Of a DNA stretch of 64,000 bases, positions 1 to 7,115 are shown piece by piece. The number at the start of each line of letters is the position of its first letter. Position 1 is the stretch's first letter. Below the pieces are notes generated by a model. That model did not search any database and had not been told where the DNA came from. It was given only the letters and a program-made list of their open reading frames with translations. Origin of the DNA: Anaerolineaceae bacterium (lineage in GTDB: Bacteria; Chloroflexota; Anaerolineae; Aggregatilineales; Phototrophicaceae); the NCBI GenBank assembly GCA_002699585.1, contig PABP01000008.1:62001-126000 (forward strand). The letters are read 5' to 3'. Made by a program: the position numbers and the translations under genes.

Positions 1-62
1 AGTATGTATACTGATAGTATGCAAAACGTTTGAATTTTCCGAACTATGGTGGGAGCCTGACT

Positions 63-1076
63 ATGCTGCGGTTTAAGGGGAGAGTGTTGCTGGCTACGGT
101 GCTGGTATTAGGCATGGCGCTGGGTATTGTGCAATCACAATCAGACCGCGCCGCGATTTTGGAAGTGTTATCCCCAGGTGTAGAAATCTTGCGCACAGGC
201 ACCGACAATTGGTTGCCCATTTCTGTGGAATCCGTGGTCGGTGTGGGCGACATCGTACGCACCGACGACACCGGGACAGCCCGCGTCACCTTCTTCGCCG
301 ATGGTGTTGATACCGAAGTACTGCCCAACAGTGAATATCGCATTGATGCCTTCCAGGGTGATGACACTAGTTTTACCCTGCGGGTGAGTGTGCTTTTTGG
401 TCAGACGCGCCAGCGTCTACAGCGCGTGCTGGATGCCGCCTCATCGTATAGCATCGATACCCCCGGTATGACCCTGGCTGCGCGTGGTACCCAATTTGCG
501 GTTCGTGTGGAAGACACCGGGCGCTCGGCCATGTTGGTCTCTGAAGGTGTTGTAGCGGCGGATGGGGCCTCTGATGAAACGGAAGTTCCGGCGGAATTTG
601 GCATTCGTGCGCCGGAAGATGGCCCGCTGAGTGATGTGGTCCGCGCCAGCACTTTCGATGAACTCGACAGCGCCCTGGATGGTTGTACTGTCACGGTCAC
701 GACGCCTGACGACGTCAGCATCAACGTACGCAATGCCCCCAACGTCGATGCCGAGTTGATTGGCTATGCAAACGCTGCCGACATCGGCCTGTTCTATGGC
801 CGCACGACCTCAACAGGTTGGTACCGCATCGTCTTTGAAGACCAGTACGGTTGGATTCTGTCATCCTCTGCCCAAATCACCGATAGCTGCTCCATGCTGC
901 GCGAATTTGACGACGACTACGTCGAAGACGGGTCCTCAGTACTGCCGCAGTCGGTCACCAGTGGCGATGCCGAAGCGACCGAAGAACCCGCGCCAGATGA
1001 CGCGAGCGACGAAGCAGCCGAACCCACTCCAGAGGCCACAGAAGAAGCTACGGAAGAAGCAGGCAGCGGATCGTAG
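63..1076 (+). CDS. Exported FecR-like / SH3b-domain protein
   Basis: Probably an exported sensing or scaffold protein; no enzymatic motif is visible. Residues 1-27 are a signal peptide or anchor (hydrophobic core LLATVLVLGMALG). Residues about 35-165 resemble the FecR periplasmic domain (VGVGDIVRTDDTGTARV, later GTQFAVRVED). Residues about 205-275 form an SH3b domain between two cysteines (INVRNAPNVDAELIG, YGWILSS). The last 55 residues are acidic low-complexity sequence rich in Glu, Ala, Pro and Thr. I chose the ATG at 63 because GGTGGGAG lies 8 nt upstream; a TTG at 30 would add 11 residues before the signal peptide. It lies 29 bp ahead of a CHASE2 histidine kinase and has a same-architecture paralogue after it, so the three probably form one operon. 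Domain calls are by pattern; function is inferred. Confidence 0.8.
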   Translation: MLRFKGRVLLATVLVLGMALGIVQSQSDRAAILEVLSPGVEILRTGTDNWLPISVESVVGVGDIVRTDDTGTARVTFFADGVDTEVLPNSEYRIDAFQGDDTSFTLRVSVLFGQTRQRLQRVLDAASSYSIDTPGMTLAARGTQFAVRVEDTGRSAMLVSEGVVAADGASDETEVPAEFGIRAPEDGPLSDVVRASTFDELDSALDGCTVTVTTPDDVSINVRNAPNVDAELIGYANAADIGLFYGRTTSTGWYRIVFEDQYGWILSSSAQITDSCSMLREFDDDYVEDGSSVLPQSVTSGDAEATEEPAPDDASDEAAEPTPEATEEATEEAGSGS

Positions 1077-1105
1077 TCATGCGTGACGACAGTGCCTGAC
1101 ACGTT

Positions 1106-3835
1106 ATGGAAAATGCCACACCGCAATTAAGACGCCGACTTGCTCTCTGGGTCATGCAGATGCGCCTGGCCCAGTCGTTGTGGGTCGGTGTTTTGTTGGC
1201 CGGCTTGTTGCTCCTTTTCTGGTGGAACAACGCCTTTGTTCAGCTCCAACTGAGTACATTTAACGCCTATTTCATCCCCCAGACGACCTCTGGCAAGGTC
1301 GTGTTGGTTGCGCTCGATGATGCCAGTCTGTCGCGCTATGGCAGCACCCCGGCAGAGTGGTCGCGCAGTGTCTATGTGGATTTCATCGATGCCATTGCGG
1401 CTGCCAACCCACGCCTGCTGGCCTTCGATCTGATTTTTAGTGAGCCAGACGAAGGCGATCAGGATTTTGCGGATGCCCTCGGTCGCTTGCGTCAGAACGA
1501 TGCCGGTACACGGACCTTGATGGCCGTCGCCGGGGCCAATCAAGCTGTGGTGACGGACGAAGTAGGCGACTTTGGTCCGGGGCTGGTCTACTCGCAAGCG
1601 CTGGTGCCTGTGCCCACACTCGCTGAACACGCCGACTATCTCGGCGTGGTCAACGGCTTCCCCGACGCTGATACGCGCGTTCGTCGTCAGCTATCGCATG
1701 CCGAACTCAACGGGGAAACCTATCTGTCGTTCAGCCTTGCCGCCTATATGGGCTACCGTCGCATTCCTGCTTCGCTCTTCAGCGAACTGATTGCCTACAC
1801 CGATGATGGGTTGCTGCTCAACGAGCAAACGGGCTTTGTGCTGCCCGTCGATGAACGCGGCCTGTGGGAGCAGAACTTCTTCGGCCCACCATCGACCGAG
1901 AACCGGCTGACGTTCCCGGTTGTGTCCTTCGTCGATGTCGTTGATGGTCAGTTTGACCCGGCGCTTTTTGCGGATAAATCCGTGTTGGTCGGCCTGGAGC
2001 GCGCAACGGGTTCCGTTGATCGTTACCCGGTGCCCTCATCTATCACGGGTGGCCTGATGTCCGGTCTGGAAATCCAGGCCAATGCCCTGGATACACTGGA
2101 AAATGAAGTGCCCTTATTCAGCCAGCCGCGCTGGTCCCAGGCAGCTATGATTGTCGGCCTGACGCTGCTGGCGACTTTGATTTACAGTCATCTCAACTGG
2201 GTTATCAAACTGGTGGCGTGGCTCCTGCTGGCCATTGCCTTCCTGGCGTTGGCTTTCGTCGTCTTCCAACTCATGCGCCAGACGGTCAACCTGTTTTATG
2301 GGCTGCTTGCGCTCAGCTTGCCGCTCGTCGTCACCATTGGCCTGGATATTAATCGTGAGATTCAGCGGCGGCAGCGCTCGGAGTTTTTGCTACAAACCAC
2401 CTTGAACGTCTCGCAGCAGCGCATGGTCATTCCCAGCATTCTGGATTTGCTGCTCAAAGATGCCCAGATGGCCGTGCCCGGTACGCATATCATGGTCGAG
2501 TTCCTCTTGCCCGATGGCGACCATTATAGTGGTAGATCTCCCGATGATTCGTTCCTGGCAACCGAACTGGAAGAACTGATTCAGCAGACGCGCGAATCTA
2601 AGGCCGTTGCTTACCGCAATAAACAAATCGCTGTGCCGCTCGTTCGTCAGGGGCATCCGCTGGTGATTGTGGTCGCCCAGCACCCGGCGGGTAAGCGCAT
2701 TGGCCAGCGCTACTATAAGTTGCTGCAAGACATGTTGGAGCAGACCGGCCCCGATCTTGAAAATGCGCTCTTGCATCGCACCATCGACCAGCAGAACGCC
2801 CTCATGGAGCGCATCTTGCAGCGCTCCCCGGCAGGTATTCTGGTGACAGACAGTTACCTGACCATCCAGCGCAGCAATGCCCAGTTCACGACCTTCATGG
2901 GGCTGGATGCCGCTGAGGAGGTTGTCGGGCGCAATGTGCGTGATATCTTCACGGCTACCAGCGATGATGAATATCTGGTGGCGCGTGTGCAGGCCCATAT
3001 CGAGAAGGGTGTACCATTTTATGAGCAGATTTCATTAGCAGAGCGCACCTTGCAACTGGTGGCGGCACCGCTGGATGCCGTTGAACGCTGGGTGCTGGTA
3101 TTCAGTGATGTGACCGAGCTGGTAACCCTCAATGAGTTAAAAACGCGCATGATCCGCATGGCATCCCATGATCTCAAGAACCCACTGGCGCGCATCAAAG
3201 GCTATGCTGAACTCATCATGATGGATAACGACCTGCCGGACGAAGAAGCGCGCTTCATGAACTACATCTTGATTTCCGGCACAGAGATGGAGAACATCAT
3301 TGAGGACATTCTCAGTCTGGAACATCTGCATTCCAGTGACATGGAACTGGCATCGCTGGCCCTGAACAAGCTGGTGCGTGAACTGGTTTCGCGTCATGAA
3401 CCCGATTTCGATGGCAAGCACCAGCAGATTGAGATCGACATCCCACAGGATGACCTGTTCGTTATCGGCGACTATCGTACGCTGGGGCAGGCCATTTCCA
3501 ATCTGCTGAGCAATGCCAACAAGTACACGCAAGAAGAAGGCACCATCAGCGTACGCTTGCAGCCAACCGACGACGATGTGCTGCTGTCGATCCAGGATAG
3601 CGGCCTCGGTATTCCAGCGGATGCCCAGGCTAAGATTTTTACTGAGTTTTACCGCGTGCGCACGCGCTCGACCGCCAATATCCCCGGCACTGGCCTGGGG
3701 CTATCTCTGGTCAAAGAAGTGGTAGAAAAACACAATGGCAAAGTCTGGTTCGAGAGTGTCGAAGGGGAGGGCAGTACCTTCTTTGTATCCCTGCCCCTGG
3801 CTCACGACGAAACGCCCGTAGAAGAAACGGCATGA
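1106..3835 (+). CDS. CHASE2-PAS sensor histidine kinase
   Basis: A membrane sensor kinase that should autophosphorylate on histidine in response to an extracytoplasmic cue. In order: one membrane helix near residues 22-42, a large external CHASE2 domain (about 45-330), three helices (about 345-420), a poorly defined cytoplasmic region, a PAS domain (about 575-680), then HisKA and HATPase_c. The H-box is MASHDLKNPLARIKGYAEL with the phospho-acceptor at H688. The N-box is NLLSNANKYTQ, followed by DSGLGIP, FTEFYRV and GTGLGLSLVKEVV, so the ATP lid is intact. Its stop codon overlaps the start of the next FecR/SH3b gene (ATGA). No response regulator or receiver domain is encoded nearby, so the partner is elsewhere or output is unconventional. 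Identification as a kinase is secure; CHASE2 is by architecture and the VALDDASL and FDLIF segments. Confidence 0.93.
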   Translation: MENATPQLRRRLALWVMQMRLAQSLWVGVLLAGLLLLFWWNNAFVQLQLSTFNAYFIPQTTSGKVVLVALDDASLSRYGSTPAEWSRSVYVDFIDAIAAANPRLLAFDLIFSEPDEGDQDFADALGRLRQNDAGTRTLMAVAGANQAVVTDEVGDFGPGLVYSQALVPVPTLAEHADYLGVVNGFPDADTRVRRQLSHAELNGETYLSFSLAAYMGYRRIPASLFSELIAYTDDGLLLNEQTGFVLPVDERGLWEQNFFGPPSTENRLTFPVVSFVDVVDGQFDPALFADKSVLVGLERATGSVDRYPVPSSITGGLMSGLEIQANALDTLENEVPLFSQPRWSQAAMIVGLTLLATLIYSHLNWVIKLVAWLLLAIAFLALAFVVFQLMRQTVNLFYGLLALSLPLVVTIGLDINREIQRRQRSEFLLQTTLNVSQQRMVIPSILDLLLKDAQMAVPGTHIMVEFLLPDGDHYSGRSPDDSFLATELEELIQQTRESKAVAYRNKQIAVPLVRQGHPLVIVVAQHPAGKRIGQRYYKLLQDMLEQTGPDLENALLHRTIDQQNALMERILQRSPAGILVTDSYLTIQRSNAQFTTFMGLDAAEEVVGRNVRDIFTATSDDEYLVARVQAHIEKGVPFYEQISLAERTLQLVAAPLDAVERWVLVFSDVTELVTLNELKTRMIRMASHDLKNPLARIKGYAELIMMDNDLPDEEARFMNYILISGTEMENIIEDILSLEHLHSSDMELASLALNKLVRELVSRHEPDFDGKHQQIEIDIPQDDLFVIGDYRTLGQAISNLLSNANKYTQEEGTISVRLQPTDDDVLLSIQDSGLGIPADAQAKIFTEFYRVRTRSTANIPGTGLGLSLVKEVVEKHNGKVWFESVEGEGSTFFVSLPLAHDETPVEETA

Positions 3836-4848
3836 TCGCAATGTTGATGAACACCAAAAAATCGCTCACCCCGCGCTATCTGCGCCTGCTATGTCTCATC
3901 CTGCTGATGATCCTTGCTGTCAGCGTCCAGGCCCAGCAGCCGCTGGCGGCCCAACTCATTGTCACGTTCCCTGATGTTGAGGTCCAGCGTGCGGGTACAG
4001 ATGCATGGATTGATCTGGGCGCGCAGTCAGAGAGTGTCGTCGGTCCTGGCGACCGCGTCCGTACCGGGGAATATGGCCGTGCATTCGTCCGCTATGCTGA
4101 GGGCTTCACGATCTACTTGCTGCCCCAATCAGAATATCTCGTTGGTGAGGTTACCCTGGACGCGGATGGTGCGTATCAATATAGCGGCCAGGTGATGGGC
4201 GTCACGCTGCACCAGATCGCATCCGATATTACGTTCAGTGACTTTGCATTGCAAACTGTCGATTTGACTGTCACGCGGCCTGCACCCTTGTTCGGCATCT
4301 GGTCGCGCCAGGAGCAGCCCGATACGGTTACTGTCGCCGAGGGTGAAGCGGTTCTCGCAGTCAATGGCATGGATATTGCTGTTGAAGCAGGGCAGGGCTA
4401 TTTTGCCGATGGTATCCAGACCACAGCCACCGCTATCGACGCGCCCTACAGCGCTGCCCGTGTGGAAGCCACGCTATTCGGTTGCCCCGGCAATGTGCTG
4501 ATTACGACTGATGTCGATGATTTGCGCGTGCGTAGTGGTCCCGGTACCAATTATTTCGCCGTCGGCCTGGTTCCCGATGGCTTGCCCATCTCCGTGATGA
4601 ACGTCAATGAGCGTGGCGACTGGGTGCGCATCCAGTTCCGTAGTTATTTTGGCTGGGTGTTTCGTCGTGCCGTCGCGGATGATTGTGGTGACATGCCCGT
4701 GCTGTCCAATACCGCACCTGTGGAGCCAATCCGCCAGTTTGTCGATATTATCGATGAGGAAGTTCCCTTCCTGACACCTTTCTTCTTGCCCCAGGACGAG
4801 GATCGCTATCGCTATCAGTTTGAGGGGCTGCCTTCCATCGGCAGATGA
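3832..4848 (+). CDS. Exported FecR-like / SH3b-domain protein (second copy)
   Basis: Same architecture as the protein encoded at 63-1076: an N-terminal signal segment (residues about 15-38, LLCLILLMILAVSVQAQ), a FecR-like domain (VVGPGDRVRTGEYGRAFV), then an SH3b domain between two cysteines (DLRVRSGPGTNYFAVGL, FGWVFRRA). It lacks the acidic tail of the first copy and instead ends in a short charged segment. The start overlaps the kinase stop in an ATGA junction, which supports translational coupling; ATGs at 3841 and 3847 are alternatives. The last 18 codons (4791-4848) recur exactly 930 bp downstream, at 5721-5778, as the left boundary of a tandem duplication. I infer that the two FecR/SH3b proteins work with the CHASE2 kinase at the cell surface. 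Confidence 0.8.
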   Translation: MIAMLMNTKKSLTPRYLRLLCLILLMILAVSVQAQQPLAAQLIVTFPDVEVQRAGTDAWIDLGAQSESVVGPGDRVRTGEYGRAFVRYAEGFTIYLLPQSEYLVGEVTLDADGAYQYSGQVMGVTLHQIASDITFSDFALQTVDLTVTRPAPLFGIWSRQEQPDTVTVAEGEAVLAVNGMDIAVEAGQGYFADGIQTTATAIDAPYSAARVEATLFGCPGNVLITTDVDDLRVRSGPGTNYFAVGLVPDGLPISVMNVNERGDWVRIQFRSYFGWVFRRAVADDCGDMPVLSNTAPVEPIRQFVDIIDEEVPFLTPFFLPQDEDRYRYQFEGLPSIGR

Positions 4849-4874
4849 TCTATTGGCCGAGCATCCGGGGAAAA

Positions 4875-5270
4875 CTAGGATTCGTCTGAGCGGCGGACCT
4901 GTAGCTTATGCGCGATACGCATAGCATGGTCTAGGTCCTTGGCTAGGTATAGGTCACCCTCTGGCACGATCTGAGAAACAACGTGCATCAACATTTTGAT
5001 GCTTGGGCTTGCCCCGACAATAATCGTTGCTCCCTGATGCGGCTCCCATGTGGTACGCCGCGTCAAGTCAATGATGGTTGATACGATGTCGCGTGGAAAA
5101 ATCGATACACCAACGACATTGAAAATAGCATCAACAACATGATCCATATTTTCAGAAGCGGCATTTGCAGATTGATTCGCTTGTCTGAATTCGTCGCTTG
5201 TCCAGGGGGCTTGGAATGTGAAGTGTATGATACTTTTCTGTGTATCGTACCAGTGCCATTCTACAGGCAT
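4875..5270 (-). CDS. STAS/SpoIIAA-like small protein, paralogue A
   Basis: A 131-residue soluble protein. The pattern of an amphipathic N-terminus (WHWYDTQKSIIHFTF), a helix with W-x-x-DEF, a central V-D-A-I-F-N-V strand, a hydrophobic ATIIVGAS strand and a C-terminal YLAKDLDHAMRI helix resembles STAS/SpoIIAA-like proteins that are common as orphans in Chloroflexota. I know of no defined role for that family. A Shine-Dalgarno-like TAGGTAA lies just upstream of the ATG. It is the diverged twin of the protein at 5805-6200, with the same length and no gaps over its length. It converges on the FecR/SH3b gene with 26 bp between stops. Fold assignment is by eye and moderate. Confidence 0.75.
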   Translation of the reverse strand: MPVEWHWYDTQKSIIHFTFQAPWTSDEFRQANQSANAASENMDHVVDAIFNVVGVSIFPRDIVSTIIDLTRRTTWEPHQGATIIVGASPSIKMLMHVVSQIVPEGDLYLAKDLDHAMRIAHKLQVRRSDES

Positions 5271-5499
5271 AATTTTACCTAATAAAAAACGCGTTTAATC
5301 AGGGGAACCCAACCTGAAATTATAATTATTAAATTGTATTATAAGCAGTTTGCAATAACAAAAACACCTTAATATAACCAATTGTGACAATTGGTTCAGG
5401 AAATGATGACATATTGGAGCAATATGTTTCATGAAGTGAATATAATTCCTAGAAAAGGGGATTTTTCACGGTCCTCATCCGAGTATGAGCCAAATGAGT

Positions 5500-5657
5500 T
5501 TATGTTTTTCGGATAAAATCACGGATAAGTTGGGCGCAGCGGTCGTGGGTTTTGGCCTGATGGCTCAGGCCATTGGCAACTGCGTAGTGTATGCTTCCAC
5601 AAGGATCGGCTGGAAGTCGCCTTCATAAAAGCCCGTGTTGAAGCGTGAACCGGACAT
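5500..5657 (-). pseudogene. Frameshifted copy of the 52-codon ORF
   Basis: This is the copy-A counterpart of the small ORF at 6453-6611. Reading from the ATG at 5657 gives MSGSRFNTGFYEGDFQPIL and onward in good agreement with copy B, then a one-base deletion (TTGCCAATGG against TTGCACAATGG) brings an early stop. In the shifted frame the agreement resumes (NGLSHQAK, AQLIRDF, RKT) up to a TAA at 5500. The matching protein sequence on both sides of the deletion suggests that the ORF was once translated. Confidence 0.55.
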
Positions 5658-5679
5658 TGTAAGGCGGCAACCGGAGACA

Positions 5680-5720
5680 TCATGCATACATCTCAGCGAT
5701 ATCCAGGAACATGAACGCGA
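5680..5720 (-). pseudogene. 3' remnant of the 122-aa membrane-protein gene
   Basis: The minus strand reads LVAFMFLDIAEMYA and stop, nearly the last 14 residues of the membrane protein encoded at 6634-7002 (LVAFMLLDIAEMYA). It is cut off at 5720, where the duplicated FecR tail begins. It is a by-product of the tandem duplication and cannot be expressed as a protein from a start of its own. Confidence 0.85.
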
Positions 5721-5778
5721 CCAGGACGAGGATCGCTATCGCTATCAGTTTGAGGGGCTGCCTTCTATTGGCAGATGA
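5721..5778 (+). pseudogene. Duplicated 3' tail of the FecR/SH3b gene
   Basis: These 58 bases repeat the last codons and TGA of the gene at 3832-4848 (frame reads DEDRYRYQFEGLPSIGR, stop) with only two silent third-position changes (C to T). No start codon or upstream coding region accompanies it, so it is a dead fragment marking the left edge of duplication copy B. Confidence 0.85.
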
Positions 5779-5804
5779 TCTATTGGCTGAGCATCCGGGG
5801 AAAA

Positions 5805-6200
5805 CTAGGATTCGTCTAAGCGACGGGCCTGCTGCTCTTGGACGATGCGCATAGCATGGTCCATATCTTTAGCGAGATAAAGCATCCCTTTTGGCAAGAC
5901 CTGCTTGGCAACATGTATGATCATTCGCACACCCGGCCCGGCCCCGACCACAATTGCGGCCCCCTTATAGGGCTGCCAGGTTTCTGTACGCAGCATGTTA
6001 ACTGTGTTCGATATCGAGTTGCGCGGCGCGATGGATATTGCAGTGACATCATATATCACATCAATCACATGCTGGTGCTCTTGCGCTGCCTCACTGGCAT
6101 TGGCGTTTGCCTCGTAAAATTCTTCGGTCGTCCACAGCTTCAAAAACGTAAAAAGTATGACGCGCTGTTGAGCATCATACCAACGCCATTTTATAGGCAT
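5805..6200 (-). CDS. STAS/SpoIIAA-like small protein, paralogue B
   Basis: Twin of the 131-residue protein at 4875-5270. It keeps the same length and the same landmarks: WRWYDAQQRVILFTF at the N-terminus, WTTEEFYEAN, VIDVIYDV, AAIVVGAGP and YLAKDMDHAMRI near the C-terminus. The ATG is preceded by TAGGTAAC, the same ribosome-binding context as in paralogue A, so both retained their translation signals after duplication. The upstream noncoding regions are also recognisably homologous. Role unknown; two maintained copies suggest that each is expressed, perhaps with different partners. Confidence 0.75.
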   Translation of the reverse strand: MPIKWRWYDAQQRVILFTFLKLWTTEEFYEANANASEAAQEHQHVIDVIYDVTAISIAPRNSISNTVNMLRTETWQPYKGAAIVVGAGPGVRMIIHVAKQVLPKGMLYLAKDMDHAMRIVQEQQARRLDES

Positions 6201-6452
6201 AGTGTTACCTAGTAATAAAAGTTTATGATTATAGGCGTAAATTAACCTGAAACTTGCAATCTGTAAATGAAGTATAGCCAGTTTGTGAAGTTAATAAATT
6301 GTAATATCACCGATTGTGACGATTGTTTTAGAAAACTGTGACATATTCAATCTATATGTTTAAGTAAGTAAACAGCGCCAGGGCCAAAAACGGGGACCAA
6401 TCCTTCAAGCGGCACGGCTAGCACCATGCGCTGCATAATAGCCGCCATCGAC

Positions 6453-6611
6453 TCAGGTTTTGCGAACAAAATCACGGATAAGCTGGGCACGGCGAGCGTT
6501 GCTCTTGGCCTGATGGCTCAGGCCATTGTGCAACCGCGTAGTGTATGCTTCCACAAGGATCGGCTGGAAGCCGCCCTCACAAAAGCCCGTGTTGAAGCGT
6601 GAACCGGACAT
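6453..6611 (-). CDS. Putative 52-residue protein
   Basis: An open frame begins at the ATG at 6611 (MSGSRFNTGF) and ends RDFVRKT, stop at 6453. It starts 22 nt after the stop of the membrane-protein gene on the same strand, so it could be its operon partner. No Shine-Dalgarno sequence is evident. The protein is basic at its C-terminus, has a hydrophobic QPILVEAY segment and no membrane helix. Support for coding comes from the duplicated copy at 5500-5657: residue-level similarity persists on both sides of a frameshift there. No family recognised; it could still be a non-coding conserved stretch. Confidence 0.45.
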   Translation of the reverse strand: MSGSRFNTGFCEGGFQPILVEAYTTRLHNGLSHQAKSNARRAQLIRDFVRKT

Positions 6612-6633
6612 TGTAAGGTGGCAACCGGAGACG

Positions 6634-7002
6634 TCATGCGTACATCTCAGCGATGTCGAGCAGCATAAAGGCGACCAGTAGGATGATCGCTACTGTGGCG
6701 ACAGGCACATAGCGCCATTTGTGACGGTAATCGACTTTGAAGAAGGTGCGCAGGCTGTAGATGATGCCTGCCAGGGCCATCGTGTTGATAATCAGGCTAA
6801 TGACGACTGAGAATGGGCCAGCAATGCCGATAATCGGCAAAATGAATGGTAGTATTACATATTGCAGGATGCAGCGCACACCGGAAAAGAGCAGTGACAG
6901 GCTAAAAGCACGTTCAGCATTCTGGGTTGCGCCTTGCTCCGATGTAACTGAGGCCGGGACATCGACCGGGGTGACGTCACCAACAGATGTCGTGGACTGC
7001 AT
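6634..7002 (-). CDS. Small multi-pass membrane protein
   Basis: A 122-residue protein with a hydrophilic N-terminus of about 30 residues rich in Ser, Thr and Val, then three or four hydrophobic segments (SLLFSGVRCILQYVILPFILPIIG, in parts; VVISLIINTMALAGIIY; VPVATVAIILLVAFMLLDI). A short basic loop (FFKVDYRHKWRY) separates the last two, so it should face the cytoplasm. I do not recognise a family. The 3' end of this gene was the right-hand partner of the recombination that made the 930-bp tandem duplication. Confidence 0.75.
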   Translation of the reverse strand: MQSTTSVGDVTPVDVPASVTSEQGATQNAERAFSLSLLFSGVRCILQYVILPFILPIIGIAGPFSVVISLIINTMALAGIIYSLRTFFKVDYRHKWRYVPVATVAIILLVAFMLLDIAEMYA

Positions 7003-7115
7003 AAGTCAGGTGTCTCCTCATAAAGCACTGGACGAACGACGTGGCGACATGATACCACATCGCCCTTTACCCATGCGAGGCTAGTAGCATATGTTCTGCA
7101 AATGCTAAGCTCTTA

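Larger units (their letters stand above)
4791..5720. repeat. Tandem duplication, copy A (930 bp)
   Basis: Copy A starts inside the 3' end of the FecR/SH3b gene and ends inside a 3' fragment of the membrane-protein gene found intact at 6634-7002. It holds one STAS-like gene, its upstream region and a frameshifted small ORF. Copy B follows directly at 5721. The first about 95 bp of A and B are almost identical, whereas the genes inside have diverged strongly. Confidence 0.85.
5721..6674. repeat. Tandem duplication, copy B (about 954 bp)
   Basis: Copy B begins with the duplicated tail of the FecR/SH3b gene and ends within the last codons of the membrane-protein gene (6634-7002). At the A/B junction the 17 bases from 5721 match the FecR tail exactly, and 14 of the 17 also match the membrane gene at 6675-6691. 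A crossover between these short similar sequences explains the duplication. Confidence 0.85.
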
